DNA of 14,226 nucleotides, taken from positions 1 to 14,226 of the forward strand of contig JASLGC010000032.1 of NCBI GenBank assembly GCA_030150335.1, in the 5' to 3' direction. The notes below the pieces were generated by a model. The model ran no database searches, had not been told where the DNA came from, and saw nothing but the letters and a program-made list of their open reading frames with translations. Below are positions 1-6,750 of the stretch, piece by piece. Positions within the stretch are counted from its first letter, which is position 1, and each line of letters opens with the position of its first letter. The position numbers and the translations under genes are program-made. Source of the DNA: Flavobacterium sp. (GTDB taxonomy: Bacteria; Bacteroidota; Bacteroidia; Flavobacteriales; Flavobacteriaceae).

Positions 1-1
1 G

Positions 2-1282
2 AGCGCTACTTTTAGAAAAAGAAAGGCAATCCCTGCTTTAATCTTACTATTAGCCTCTTTGATATTATCATTCGCCAGCGAAAATAACAACACAAATACG
101 TTTGCATTTAATCAAGATGTATATCCTGTAAATGCTGTTCACAACTTAGGTTTTGCAGTTAATAAATGGGATAAGGTCAAACGCTATCCATTGACATCTG
201 CAAACTTTTCATACAAGGCAACCAACGACACAGCTATTTCTAAGAATAGACAAATCTATCTGTTGATTGTAGGAGAAACAAGTAGAGCAGACAATTGGTC
301 TTTATACGGATATGATAGAGAAACAAACCCATCTTTAAAAAAACAAGAGAATCTTGTGGTTTTTAAAGATGCCTTAACTCAGTCTAATACCACACACAAA
401 AGTGTATCAATTATACTTTCTGATGCTGAAGCAGAAAACTACAATCTAATTTACCAAAGAAAGGGAATTATCCACGCTTTTAAAGAAGCAGGATTCAAAA
501 CAATCTGTCTGTCTAACCAAGCAGAGAACTCTTCTTTCATTGAATACTTCACAAAAGAAGCAGACATCTATAAAACTATCCGTACAACGCACAGCGCAAC
601 AGGTATGACAGAGAATCATTTCGATGAGGATCTAATTACATTAATGCAAGAGCAAATAACGGAAAACGAAGGAGATTTATTTATACTTCTTCACACCTAT
701 GGTTCTCACTTCAACTATATGGAGAGATACCCTGAGGCATTTAGAAAGTTTGTACCAGACGCAGTAGCGGGTGTTAGTAAATCTGAAAAAGAGCACTTGG
801 TTAATGCCTATGACAATTCAATCTTGTACACAGATCACTTCTTGTCAGAAACAATTGAAGCATTAAAGAAAACAGACGCTTCTGTAGCTATGCTATACAC
901 TTCTGACCACGGGGAGGATTTATTTGACGACAAAAGAGGCAGGTTCTTACACGCATCTCCAAGTCCAACCTATTACCAATTGAGAATTCCAATTATCATG
1001 TGGTTCTCTGATGCATATAACCAAGAATTTCCAGATAAGGTAAGAATGGCAAATGTGAACAAGAATAAACCTATTTCTACAAATGCTGTTTTTCATACAA
1101 TGATTAATGCTTCTACAATACACACACCTTATTTAGAAGAAGATCTATCCTTAGTAAACCCTGATTTTGCAATCAGAGAAAGAATGTACTTAAACGATCA
1201 TGACATTCCAATTCCTTACCTCAAAATGAATTTGAAGAAAGAGGACTTCACAATGTTAAAGAAAAATAATATCAAAAATTAA
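2..1282 (+). CDS. EptA/MCR-type phosphoethanolamine transferase, 5' end outside window
   Basis: This family moves phosphoethanolamine from phosphatidylethanolamine to lipid A or another envelope acceptor on the periplasmic face of the inner membrane. The frame is open to the window edge, so the 426 visible residues are the C-terminal part; they begin with the end of a hydrophobic segment (residues about 9-24). An internal TTG at 59 is not a credible start. Family signatures are VGETSRADNW (metal ligand Glu92), Thr130/Thr131 in QSNTTHKS where the nucleophile lies, GSHFNY (His236), SDHGED (Asp302, His303) and FLHAS (His317). Only one Cys is visible, so the disulfides of the Neisseria and MCR enzymes cannot form in this part. 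The exported PCMD gene follows after 11 nt, probably in the same transcript. The family is clear; the acceptor is not known from sequence. Confidence 0.9.
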   Translation, partial: SATFRKRKAIPALILLLASLILSFASENNNTNTFAFNQDVYPVNAVHNLGFAVNKWDKVKRYPLTSANFSYKATNDTAISKNRQIYLLIVGETSRADNWSLYGYDRETNPSLKKQENLVVFKDALTQSNTTHKSVSIILSDAEAENYNLIYQRKGIIHAFKEAGFKTICLSNQAENSSFIEYFTKEADIYKTIRTTHSATGMTENHFDEDLITLMQEQITENEGDLFILLHTYGSHFNYMERYPEAFRKFVPDAVAGVSKSEKEHLVNAYDNSILYTDHFLSETIEALKKTDASVAMLYTSDHGEDLFDDKRGRFLHASPSPTYYQLRIPIIMWFSDAYNQEFPDKVRMANVNKNKPISTNAVFHTMINASTIHTPYLEEDLSLVNPDFAIRERMYLNDHDIPIPYLKMNLKKEDFTMLKKNNIKN

Positions 1283-1293
1283 TACGAAAAATC

Positions 1294-2259
1294 ATGTTTA
1301 AAATAAATAAGCAATTGCTTTTATCAGGACTACTTTTCATATTTTCTTTTGTTGCTAAAGCACAAAATGACAAAGTAGAATTACTTCCATTAGGGAATAT
1401 GAATAATTGGATGGTTCGCGAAGTAAAAGAATCTTTCATTATTGGTGGAAATACACAATATCTGTATGAAATCACAGAAAAGAAAGACACATTAAAAGAC
1501 AATACTCCATATAAAAACATAAAATCTCCTTGGGCTACCTCATCAGTTTTAGCTACTGTAAGTGGTATTACAAAAGGTAGTGTAACTGTATATCCAGAGA
1601 AAAGAGACAATGGATTTGCAGCTCGTTTAGAAACGCGTATTGAAAGAGTAAAAGTATTAGGAGTTATCAACATTAATGTATTGGCAAGTGGAACTATCTT
1701 CTTAGGAGAAATGTTAGAACCTATTACAGACACTAAAAACCCGCAAAGTAAATTAGTAACAGGTATTCCATTTACTAAGAAACCTAAAGCATTACAATAC
1801 GACTACAAAGTAACTACAGGAGGACCATCTCGCAGAGTGAACGGAATGGGAAAAGGATCTGATGTAAACAGAAATGACATGGCTGAAATTCAAATCTTAC
1901 TTCAAAAAAGATGGGAAGACAGCGATGGAAACGTACACGCAAAAAGAGTTGGTACAGGTTGGGAGCGCTTTGATAAATCTGTAAAAACTTGGCAAAACAA
2001 ACACCGTCTTGCAGTTAAATATGGAGACATCAGCAAAGAGAAATTCTACGGGGCTCACATGGGGCTTCGCAAAGGAGAAGATGCTTACTACACAAAAAAT
2101 AGCAAAGGTAAAATGGTTCCAATTATTGAAGAAGGATGGGGAACAGCAGACGATGAAGTTACTCATTTGATCATTCAGTTTTCTTCAAGTAACGGTGGAG
2201 CATATATTGGAAATACAGATAGTAGATTGTGGATAGACAATGTTGGATTGGTTTACTAA
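1294..2259 (+). CDS. exported PCMD-domain protein (putative carbohydrate-related jelly-roll domain)
   Basis: The 321-aa protein has a Sec signal peptide (hydrophobic residues about 8-20, ending VAKAQ, likely SPI cleavage) and no lipobox. The mature part matches my recollection of the PCMD family (putative carbohydrate metabolism domain, PF13201): an early WATSS block, a GIPFTKKPKAL strand motif near the middle, a IQFSSSNGGAYIG block and the ending LWIDNVGLVY. PCMD proteins are common in Bacteroidota and are thought to be beta-sandwich glycan-binding or processing proteins; no catalytic residues are established. It starts 11 nt after the EptA-like gene and ends before a strong terminator, so the two probably form the 3' end of one operon. 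Its role with the transferase is inference. Its start is ATG after an A-rich stretch, without a Shine-Dalgarno site. Confidence 0.75.
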   Translation: MFKINKQLLLSGLLFIFSFVAKAQNDKVELLPLGNMNNWMVREVKESFIIGGNTQYLYEITEKKDTLKDNTPYKNIKSPWATSSVLATVSGITKGSVTVYPEKRDNGFAARLETRIERVKVLGVININVLASGTIFLGEMLEPITDTKNPQSKLVTGIPFTKKPKALQYDYKVTTGGPSRRVNGMGKGSDVNRNDMAEIQILLQKRWEDSDGNVHAKRVGTGWERFDKSVKTWQNKHRLAVKYGDISKEKFYGAHMGLRKGEDAYYTKNSKGKMVPIIEEGWGTADDEVTHLIIQFSSSNGGAYIGNTDSRLWIDNVGLVY

Positions 2260-2296
2260 ATCGCACTATTATAATATTTACCTAACATTATAACAC

Positions 2297-2339
2297 AAAA
2301 AACGGCTATCTATAATATACATTAGATAGCCGTTTTTTT
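2297..2339. terminator. strong bidirectional intrinsic terminator
   Basis: A perfect inverted repeat, AACGGCTATCTA paired with TAGATAGCCGTT, has a 10-nt loop and is flanked by an A run on the left and a T run on the right. It can end the EptA-like/PCMD transcript on plus and the DUF805 transcript on minus; DUF805 stops about 20 nt away on the other side. Confidence 0.92.
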
Positions 2340-2360
2340 ATAAATATATTTCAAATTGAA

Positions 2361-2717
2361 TTATCTACGTTCATGTGCCTTTGGGTCCTCTCCATATTGA
2401 TTTGGTCCTTTGTCCCCCTCTATTAGTGCAAAAATAAATAGAACAATACTTCCAATACCTGTAAATGATAATAATAACCACCAAGGACTCTTTCCTGTAT
2501 CTTGTAATCTACGAGCCCATAAACCAATGATAGGTAATAAAACAGCCAAACCGTAAATCCAAGCTATAAAACCTCCAGTACCAATAAGTCTATCAATAAA
2601 TACTAATACAAAAGAGATAATGGCATTAAATAAAATAAACATCCAGAAGTCTTTTCTTCGTGCACGTCCATTAAAGTCTAAGTAATGCTCTTTGATTGTT
2701 TTTAAATAAATTTCCAT
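2361..2717 (-). CDS. DUF805 family membrane protein
   Basis: This 118-aa inner-membrane protein has the DUF805 (YhaH-like) pattern: an amphipathic N-terminus with YLDFNGRARRKDFW, a first hydrophobic segment (about 25-42), a central pair of hydrophobic segments (about 49-66 and 79-97) separated by ARRLQDTGKSPWW, and a polar tail with GPNQYGEDP. The motifs FxGRxxRxxFW, RRxxDxGxS and the C-terminal NxYG are the family hallmarks. No biochemical function is established. It appears to be monocistronic: it ends at the shared terminator at 2297-2339, and upstream of it lies the terminator of the preceding minus-strand cluster. No clear promoter was found; TATAAATTTTG about 60 nt upstream resembles a -7 box with one extra base. 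Confidence 0.9.
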   Translation of the reverse strand: MEIYLKTIKEHYLDFNGRARRKDFWMFILFNAIISFVLVFIDRLIGTGGFIAWIYGLAVLLPIIGLWARRLQDTGKSPWWLLLSFTGIGSIVLFIFALIEGDKGPNQYGEDPKAHERR

Positions 2718-2791
2718 ATTTTCAATTTTATTAATAAAACTAATTTAACAATAAAAACTTAAAAATCATAATTTACCAAAATTTATACAAT

Positions 2792-2829
2792 AAAAAAAAG
2801 GCTCCAACAGAATCTATTGAAGCCTTTTC
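2792..2829 (-). terminator. intrinsic terminator of the marC/FAD-protein cluster
   Basis: Read on minus, GGCUUCAA pairs with UUGGAGCC (8 bp including one G-U) around a short loop and is followed by a run of eight U. It lies about 50 nt past the stop codon of the FAD protein. Confidence 0.85.
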
Positions 2830-2879
2830 TATAATGTCTAAGAATAAAATAGTTGTTATTTATCCTATTCTATATTTTA

Positions 2880-3491
2880 TTATTTTCTAATGCTATCGTG
2901 GCTATGAGTTTCTATTCCTCCATTCCACAACGTCAAAATATCAGTTGCTACAGCAGCACCACTACCAGCAGCAATAGCCAATTGACTACGATGCCCTGCT
3001 AAAGTTCCCGCTACATAAATCCCTTCCGTTACCAAATGATCATTATTCTTTAATTGAATACGATTCTTAGTTGGCAATGACTTTTTATGAGGTTCTATGT
3101 ATTGCATCAATCCATCAATATCAAATGCAGGACTCGAATTAACAGCAATTACAACAGCCTTAGCTTGGTAACTTGCTTTGTTAGTCGTTACTTCAAAATA
3201 TCCTTCTTTTGGATAAACAGAAACAACTTTCTCTCCATTTATTTGTTCAATATGATTGTAATAGGCTAAAGCTTTATGTGATTGCTCTAAAAGATCTTTA
3301 CCTAAAGTTCCTAATTGAATACCATAAGCATTGTAAAAAATTGCATCTTGAAGCATAGATGACTTTTGATGCATTACAATTCCTACTTTCTTGTCTTGAA
3401 CAAACTCTTTTTTATAGGCACTACCTAAAACTTGAGCACAAGACACCCCTGCTACACCACCTCCAATAATTAATATGTCAAAAGTTGCCAT
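2880..3491 (-). CDS. small FAD-dependent oxidoreductase (thioredoxin-reductase-like, FAD domain only)
   Basis: The 203-aa cytoplasmic protein begins with a dinucleotide-binding fold, DILIIGGGVAG (GxGxxG at Gly10-Gly15), and ends with the FAD-binding signature EGIYVAGTLAGHRSQ followed by a glycine/alanine-rich helix, as in thioredoxin reductases and the NAD(P)/FAD oxidoreductase family. About 200 residues is only enough for one FAD domain: I see no separate NAD(P)H-binding domain and no CxxC redox pair. It may therefore need a separate electron donor or act in sensing, or it may be one of the short FAD proteins found in Bacteroidota. Its start is 5 nt downstream of the stop of the 64-aa membrane protein, so the two are almost surely co-translated or co-transcribed. 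The fold is well supported and the substrate unknown. Confidence 0.8.
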   Translation of the reverse strand: MATFDILIIGGGVAGVSCAQVLGSAYKKEFVQDKKVGIVMHQKSSMLQDAIFYNAYGIQLGTLGKDLLEQSHKALAYYNHIEQINGEKVVSVYPKEGYFEVTTNKASYQAKAVVIAVNSSPAFDIDGLMQYIEPHKKSLPTKNRIQLKNNDHLVTEGIYVAGTLAGHRSQLAIAAGSGAAVATDILTLWNGGIETHSHDSIRK

Positions 3492-3496
3492 AATAT

Positions 3497-3691
3497 TTAT
3501 TTAGTTTTCTCGTCTATCACTTTAGAAGTACGATAAATAAGTACGATACAAACAGCACAAAGTAGTGCGACAATCCCTATTAAGGCGATTAAACTATCCC
3601 CTTGAAACAAGTTGCTGAAGTCCAACATCGTTATGTTTAAAATCATTAACGCAGCAGCGAATACAATAATAACGTAGCTAAATATTTTCAT
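3497..3691 (-). CDS. 64-aa two-TM membrane protein of unknown function
   Basis: I chose the ATG at 3691 (MKIFSYVIIV) rather than an in-frame start 14 codons upstream, because the added residues are polar and overlap a promoter-like element, while MKIFSY begins directly before the first membrane helix. Two hydrophobic segments (residues about 4-20 and 34-53) flank a short loop with DFSNLFQGDS, and the tail is basic and acidic (RTSKVIDEKTK). No catalytic residues are visible. It sits between a MarC-like gene and the FAD protein. Similar short proteins occur in flavobacteria as I recall, but no function is known to me. Confidence 0.7.
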   Translation of the reverse strand: MKIFSYVIIVFAAALMILNITMLDFSNLFQGDSLIALIGIVALLCAVCIVLIYRTSKVIDEKTK

Positions 3692-3730
3692 TATGAATGA
3701 TAAAGAATTTAATTTTACTCCTCGAAAGTA

Positions 3731-3738
3731 CAAAAATA
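3731..3738 (-). promoter_or_regulatory. TAnnTTTG-type -7 box before the 64-aa protein
   Basis: Read on minus this is TATTTTTG, matching the Bacteroidota -7 consensus, about 40 nt before the ATG at 3691 and just after the marC-like stop codon. No good TTG -33 element lies at 17-23 nt, so this is a tentative internal promoter that would let the last two genes be expressed without the marC-like gene. Confidence 0.4.
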
Positions 3739-3742
3739 TTAG

Positions 3743-4318
3743 CTAGTCAAACAAGCCTTTAACATTACTACTAAATAATTTAACAGCAATAGCAAGCAGT
3801 ACAACTCCGAATATTTTACGGATAACACTCAATCCTCCAGCACCTAAAAGCTTTTCAATTTTAGAAGATGATTTCAAAACGATGAATACTAAAACGAGAT
3901 TAACAATAATTCCGATGATAATGTTAGCATTTGAATATTGTGATCTCAAGGATAAAATAGTTGTTAAAACTCCTGTACCAGCGATCAATGGAAAAGCTAA
4001 AGGCACAATAGAAGCTGTCGTTGGCGTGTCATCCCTATAGATTCGTATGCCTAATATCATCTCTAAAGCCAAGAAAAATAAAACAAATGCTCCAGCTACA
4101 GCAAACGAACTAACATCAATACCTATCAACTTCAACATCTGCTCTCCTAAAAACAAAAAAGCAATCATAATAACTCCTGAAACTACCGTTGCTTTTTCAG
4201 ATTCTATATACCCTACCCTGGTTCGCAAATCAACAATGATTGGAATTGACCCCATAATATCAATAACTGCAAACAAAATCATCGTAATACTGACAATATC
4301 TCTAATATTTACATCCAT
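3743..4318 (-). CDS. MarC family integral membrane protein
   Basis: The 191-aa protein has six hydrophobic segments and matches the MarC/UPF0056 family in length and pattern: FAVIDIMGSIPIIVDL near the N-terminus (the usual 'DP.GN.P' region), FAVAGAFVLFFLALEMILG in the middle, PLAFPLIAGTGVLTT (the conserved P-AGPG-like loop) and a C-terminal GxxxxRK...LAIAV segment. MarC was once linked to multiple antibiotic resistance but that role was withdrawn; related members are annotated as amino-acid exporters, with little direct proof. It acts in the inner membrane. AAAGAGGAAC before the ATG is a rare Shine-Dalgarno-like stretch for this window. It leads a minus-strand cluster with the 64-aa protein (51-nt gap) and the FAD protein. 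Confidence 0.88.
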   Translation of the reverse strand: MDVNIRDIVSITMILFAVIDIMGSIPIIVDLRTRVGYIESEKATVVSGVIMIAFLFLGEQMLKLIGIDVSSFAVAGAFVLFFLALEMILGIRIYRDDTPTTASIVPLAFPLIAGTGVLTTILSLRSQYSNANIIIGIIVNLVLVFIVLKSSSKIEKLLGAGGLSVIRKIFGVVLLAIAVKLFSSNVKGLFD

Positions 4319-4389
4319 AAGTTCCTCTTTATATTAAATGCGAATACTTATAAAAATATTCATTTTTTTATTAAAATGACAAAAATTAA

Positions 4390-4421
4390 AAAATATATTT
4401 ATCCTAACTATAATAATACAA
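4390..4421 (-). promoter_or_regulatory. possible promoter of the marC-like gene
   Basis: Read on minus, GGGTTTG contains a -33 TTG (4419-4421), followed by a 21-nt spacer and TATATTTT (4390-4397), one mismatch from TAnnTTTG. The leader would be about 65-70 nt. The region is A+T rich, so chance matches are likely. Confidence 0.35.
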
Positions 4422-4496
4422 ACCCATTACATGCCTAATTACAACAATCTCTTACCAAAAACAGAACAAGTATAGAAGAACTAAACAGTAGTGTTC

Positions 4497-4576
4497 TTCG
4501 ACAATAATGGCACATTCCTCCGAGTTTCCTCGGTAAAAGAAGCTTTTAGTCGGAGAATAGTCGAATCATTATCGAA
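4497..4576. repeat. imperfect palindrome with internal hairpins
   Basis: Two 27-nt arms (4497-4523 and 4550-4576) are inverted copies with 19 of 27 positions matching, including TTCGA at the outer ends and CTCCGA at the inner ends. Between and partly overlapping them are two smaller hairpins: CCGAG-TTTC-CTCGG (4520-4533) and AAAAG-AAG-CTTTT (4535-4547). A further pair, GACAATA (4500-4506) and TATTGTC (4578-4584), offers alternative pairing. It could be a decayed intergenic repeat, a structured RNA or a protein-binding site. Confidence 0.55.
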
Positions 4577-4810
4577 CTATTGTCCCTCCATCCCCAATTA
4601 ATTAAGAATGTAAAGATTGTTTTAATCGGATTCATTTTCATAGATAGACTAAAAACAACTTTTAACAATAAGGAAAAAACATCTTGTTATTCACCTCAAA
4701 ATCATAATTTATCCCTGTTTGCCATGCACTAATTATCTTATAATTTATTTAGCATCAGTATAAAAAAGGTATTCCATATTAAGAGAAAGTATTATTAGGC
4801 TAAAGATTTG

Positions 4811-4818
4811 TAATTTTG
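4811..4818 (+). promoter_or_regulatory. TAnnTTTG -7 box of the DUF3109 gene
   Basis: TAATTTTG is an exact match to the Bacteroidota -7 consensus and lies 22 nt before the ATG, implying a short leader of about 15-18 nt. No clear TTG -33 element is seen at the usual distance. Confidence 0.55.
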
Positions 4819-4840
4819 CACTCATTAATTTACGAATATT

Positions 4841-5416
4841 ATGTTTCAAATAGGAAAAACGATTGTATCAGAGGATGTTCTTGAAAAAGAATTTGTTTGC
4901 AACCTTTCAGCTTGCAAAGGAGAATGCTGTATTGATGGAGATGCTGGTGCACCCGTTGAAGAAGGAGAAGTTGATATTTTAAATAAGGTGTACGAACACG
5001 TAAAACCTTTCTTACGCCCAGAAGGTATAGACGCTATTGAAAGACAAGGAACGTCTATCATCGGAGAAGATGGAGAATTTGAAACACCGTTAATCGAGGG
5101 TGGTGAATGTGCTTATGTTATCTATGAAAATGACATGGCTCTTTGTGGAATTGAGAAAGCATATATTGAAGGTTTAATTGATTGGAAAAAACCAATCTCT
5201 TGCCACTTATACCCTATCAGAATTAAAGAGTTCTCTTCTTTTGAAGCTGTTAACTATCACAAATGGCACATCTGTGGAGATGCTTGTACTTTAGGTCAAG
5301 AATTAGGAGTGCCTGTTTATAAGTTCTTGAAAGATCCGTTAATCCGTAAGTATGGAGAAGATTGGTATAAAGAACTTGAATTAGTAGCAGACGAATACAC
5401 TAAGTATAAAAAGTAG
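4841..5416 (+). CDS. DUF3109 family cysteine-rich protein (putative metal or Fe-S binding)
   Basis: The 191-aa cytoplasmic protein matches DUF3109, related to the CxxCxxCC (YkgJ-like) putative zinc or iron-sulfur proteins. Nine Cys are visible: Cys20, Cys25, Cys29 and Cys30 in CNLSACKGECC, Cys90 and Cys102 around GGECAYVIYEND, Cys121 in the PISCHLYPIR motif, and Cys145 and Cys149 in HICGDAC. This spacing suggests one or more metal sites; the metal and reaction are not established. It appears to be monocistronic, with a -7 box 22 nt before its ATG. Its TAG stop is one nucleotide from the stop of the convergent retropepsin gene, and no separate terminator lies between them, so transcripts probably overlap at their 3' ends. 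Confidence 0.88.
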   Translation: MFQIGKTIVSEDVLEKEFVCNLSACKGECCIDGDAGAPVEEGEVDILNKVYEHVKPFLRPEGIDAIERQGTSIIGEDGEFETPLIEGGECAYVIYENDMALCGIEKAYIEGLIDWKKPISCHLYPIRIKEFSSFEAVNYHKWHICGDACTLGQELGVPVYKFLKDPLIRKYGEDWYKELELVADEYTKYKK

Positions 5417-5423
5417 TCTACTT
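5411..5423. repeat. short palindrome spanning two convergent stop codons
   Basis: AAGTAG and CTACTT pair around a single T. The left arm contains the stop of the DUF3109 gene and the right arm the stop of the protease gene, both encoding Lys-stop. Pairing extends weakly into flanking TATA on each side. No U run follows on either strand. Confidence 0.6.
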
Positions 5424-5855
5424 GATATAAAGTATCTTTTCTTTATAATCAATAATAGCCTCACCTTGTAATAATACATCAGAGCCTATAATACCATGTA
5501 CCTTTTTTGTGTCGTACTCAGTTAACGCCACATTAACGTGAGTTAAGTCCAATAATACAAGATTAAATTCTTTGTTGTGCCAACGACTCATTTGTAAATG
5601 GTTATTATAGGCTACTTGTGTATACATACCATTTGCTCCTGCTCCAGAGGCTTTCGTAGATGAATCTAATGGGGTGATATTGAAATGTTCGATGTGCATA
5701 AAATCAATACAACTATTAGAAGCACCTGTATCAATAATAAAATCACCTATTGCACCATTTACCTTTGCACGAACAAAAAGGTGGTGCGTTTTGGACAATT
5801 TGAACGGAATTCTCTTATATCCTTCTTTTTTTAGTACTTCTTTTATTTTTTCCAT
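5418..5855 (-). CDS. retropepsin-like aspartic protease (stand-alone)
   Basis: With the ATG at 5855 the product is 145 aa. It has one aspartic-protease motif, FIIDTGASNSC (catalytic Asp42), a glycine-rich segment KASGAGANGM, and the second family motif VHGIIGSDVLL (120-129) followed by a C-terminal IDYKEKILYIK strand. A single catalytic Asp per chain means it must act as a homodimer, as retropepsins do. No signal peptide is evident, so it is probably cytoplasmic. I prefer MEKIKEVLKKEGYKRIP as the start because that segment matches the usual N-terminus of Bacteroidota members; a longer frame with ATG at 5912 or TTG at 5921 is open but would overlap the divergent TatD promoter region. Its substrate is unknown. 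It is convergent with the DUF3109 gene. Confidence 0.8.
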   Translation of the reverse strand: MEKIKEVLKKEGYKRIPFKLSKTHHLFVRAKVNGAIGDFIIDTGASNSCIDFMHIEHFNITPLDSSTKASGAGANGMYTQVAYNNHLQMSRWHNKEFNLVLLDLTHVNVALTEYDTKKVHGIIGSDVLLQGEAIIDYKEKILYIK

Positions 5856-5888
5856 CAACCAAGTATAGTTTAAATTCTTTTTATAAGG

Positions 5889-5896
5889 TACTTTTG
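5889..5896 (+). promoter_or_regulatory. TAnnTTTG -7 box before the TatD gene
   Basis: TACTTTTG is an exact -7 match, 39 nt before the TatD start. A TTT rather than TTG lies about 17 nt upstream in AGTTTAAATTC. Its position supports starting the divergent protease gene at 5855, leaving an 80-nt divergent promoter region. Confidence 0.5.
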
Positions 5897-5935
5897 TATC
5901 ATAAAATAGCATTTTAGACAAAATACACCAATAGA

Positions 5936-6706
5936 ATGATTTTTACCGATACGCATACACATCTATATTCAGACGCCTTTGCCGATGATCGTAAAGAAAC
6001 CATTAATCGCGCAATATCTAATGGAGTGACGCGTTTTTTTATACCAGCTATCGATTCCAGTTATACCAATGCAATGTATGAATTAGAATCAGAATTTCCT
6101 GAAAATATTTTCTTAATGATGGGGCTACATCCTACAGATGTTAAACCGGAAACATATAAATCAGAATTAGCTTTTGTAGAAAAAGAATTAGAAAGAAGAA
6201 AGTTCTATGCTGTAGGAGAAATTGGAATTGACCTATATTGGGACAAATCTACTTTGGAAATTCAGCAAGAGGCTTTTCAACACCAAATACAATTAGCAAA
6301 AAAATACAAACTTCCAATCAATATTCATTGTCGTGATGCATTTGATGAAGTTTTTGAAGTATTGGAAAGAGAAAAAGGAGATGACCTAAGAGGAATATTC
6401 CATTGCTTCACAGGAACTCAAGAACAAGCAGAAAAAGCAATTTCTTACAACCTTAAACTGGGAATAGGTGGAGTTTCTACTTTTAAGAACGGACAAATAG
6501 ATAAGTTCTTAAACAAAATCTCAATAGCAGATATCGTATTAGAGACTGATTCTCCGTATCTTGCACCTGTACCTTATAGAGGGAAAAGAAACGAAAGTGC
6601 TTACATCATAAATATTGCAGAAAAATTAGTCGATATTTACGGACTTTCACTAGAAGAAATAGCTAAACAAACAACAGCCAATTCACAAGCTGTGTTTGGA
6701 ATTTAA
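5936..6706 (+). CDS. TatD family metal-dependent hydrolase (putative DNase)
   Basis: The 256-aa protein is a full-length TatD-type amidohydrolase TIM barrel. The metal ligands expected for the family are all present: His7 and His9 in DTHTHLY, Glu95 in AVGEIGIDLYW, His131 in NIHCRDA, His156 in GIFHCFTG and Asp205 in LETDSPYL. Characterised members are Mg-dependent 3'-5' nucleases or D-aminoacyl-tRNA deacylase-like enzymes; which applies here cannot be told from sequence. It is cytoplasmic, without a signal peptide. It starts a plus-strand run with the acyltransferase 44 nt downstream and the asparaginase overlapping that. Closest relatives are usually annotated TatD or YcfH. Confidence 0.93.
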   Translation: MIFTDTHTHLYSDAFADDRKETINRAISNGVTRFFIPAIDSSYTNAMYELESEFPENIFLMMGLHPTDVKPETYKSELAFVEKELERRKFYAVGEIGIDLYWDKSTLEIQQEAFQHQIQLAKKYKLPINIHCRDAFDEVFEVLEREKGDDLRGIFHCFTGTQEQAEKAISYNLKLGIGGVSTFKNGQIDKFLNKISIADIVLETDSPYLAPVPYRGKRNESAYIINIAEKLVDIYGLSLEEIAKQTTANSQAVFGI

Positions 6707-6750
6707 CAACAGAAAGCAACATTAATTTGTTTACATAATAAAGTACACTA

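Larger units (their letters stand above)
4319..4840. other. 522-bp gene-free region between divergent genes
   Basis: No reading frame of note is present on either strand. It holds a possible minus-strand promoter near 4390-4421, a degenerate palindrome at 4497-4576 and a plus-strand -7 box at 4811-4818. The central 4500-4590 stretch is richer in G+C than the A+T-rich flanks. I see nothing else recognisable. Confidence 0.7.

Noticed and set aside
1272..1733. 153-codon open frame antisense to the PCMD gene
   Set aside because: It lies wholly opposite well-supported coding sequence, gives a low-complexity Ser/Phe/Ile-rich product, and has no promoter or family match.
3692..3733. N-terminal extension of the 64-aa protein
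   Set aside because: The added MYFRGVKLNSLSFI segment overlaps a -7-like element, and the ATG at 3691 directly precedes the first membrane helix.
4047..4337. 96-codon open frame antisense to the marC-like gene
   Set aside because: It is the complement of a well-supported membrane protein gene, and its Ile/Thr/Asn/Lys-rich product has no recognisable family.
4497..4576. The palindrome as an IS or MITE with target duplication
   Set aside because: No transposase and no clear flanking direct repeats are visible; arms are too degenerate to assign to a known element, so it is reported only as a repeat.
5418..5855. Retropepsin motif as a sign of a retroelement
   Set aside because: There is no reverse transcriptase, integrase, gag-like frame or long terminal repeat nearby, and stand-alone retropepsin-like proteases are normal chromosomal genes in Bacteroidota.
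5856..5921. Longer protease N-terminus from TTG 5921 or ATG 5912
   Set aside because: The extra residues do not match the usual family N-terminus and overlap the divergent TatD -7 box; the ATG at 5855 fits better, though the longer form is not excluded.
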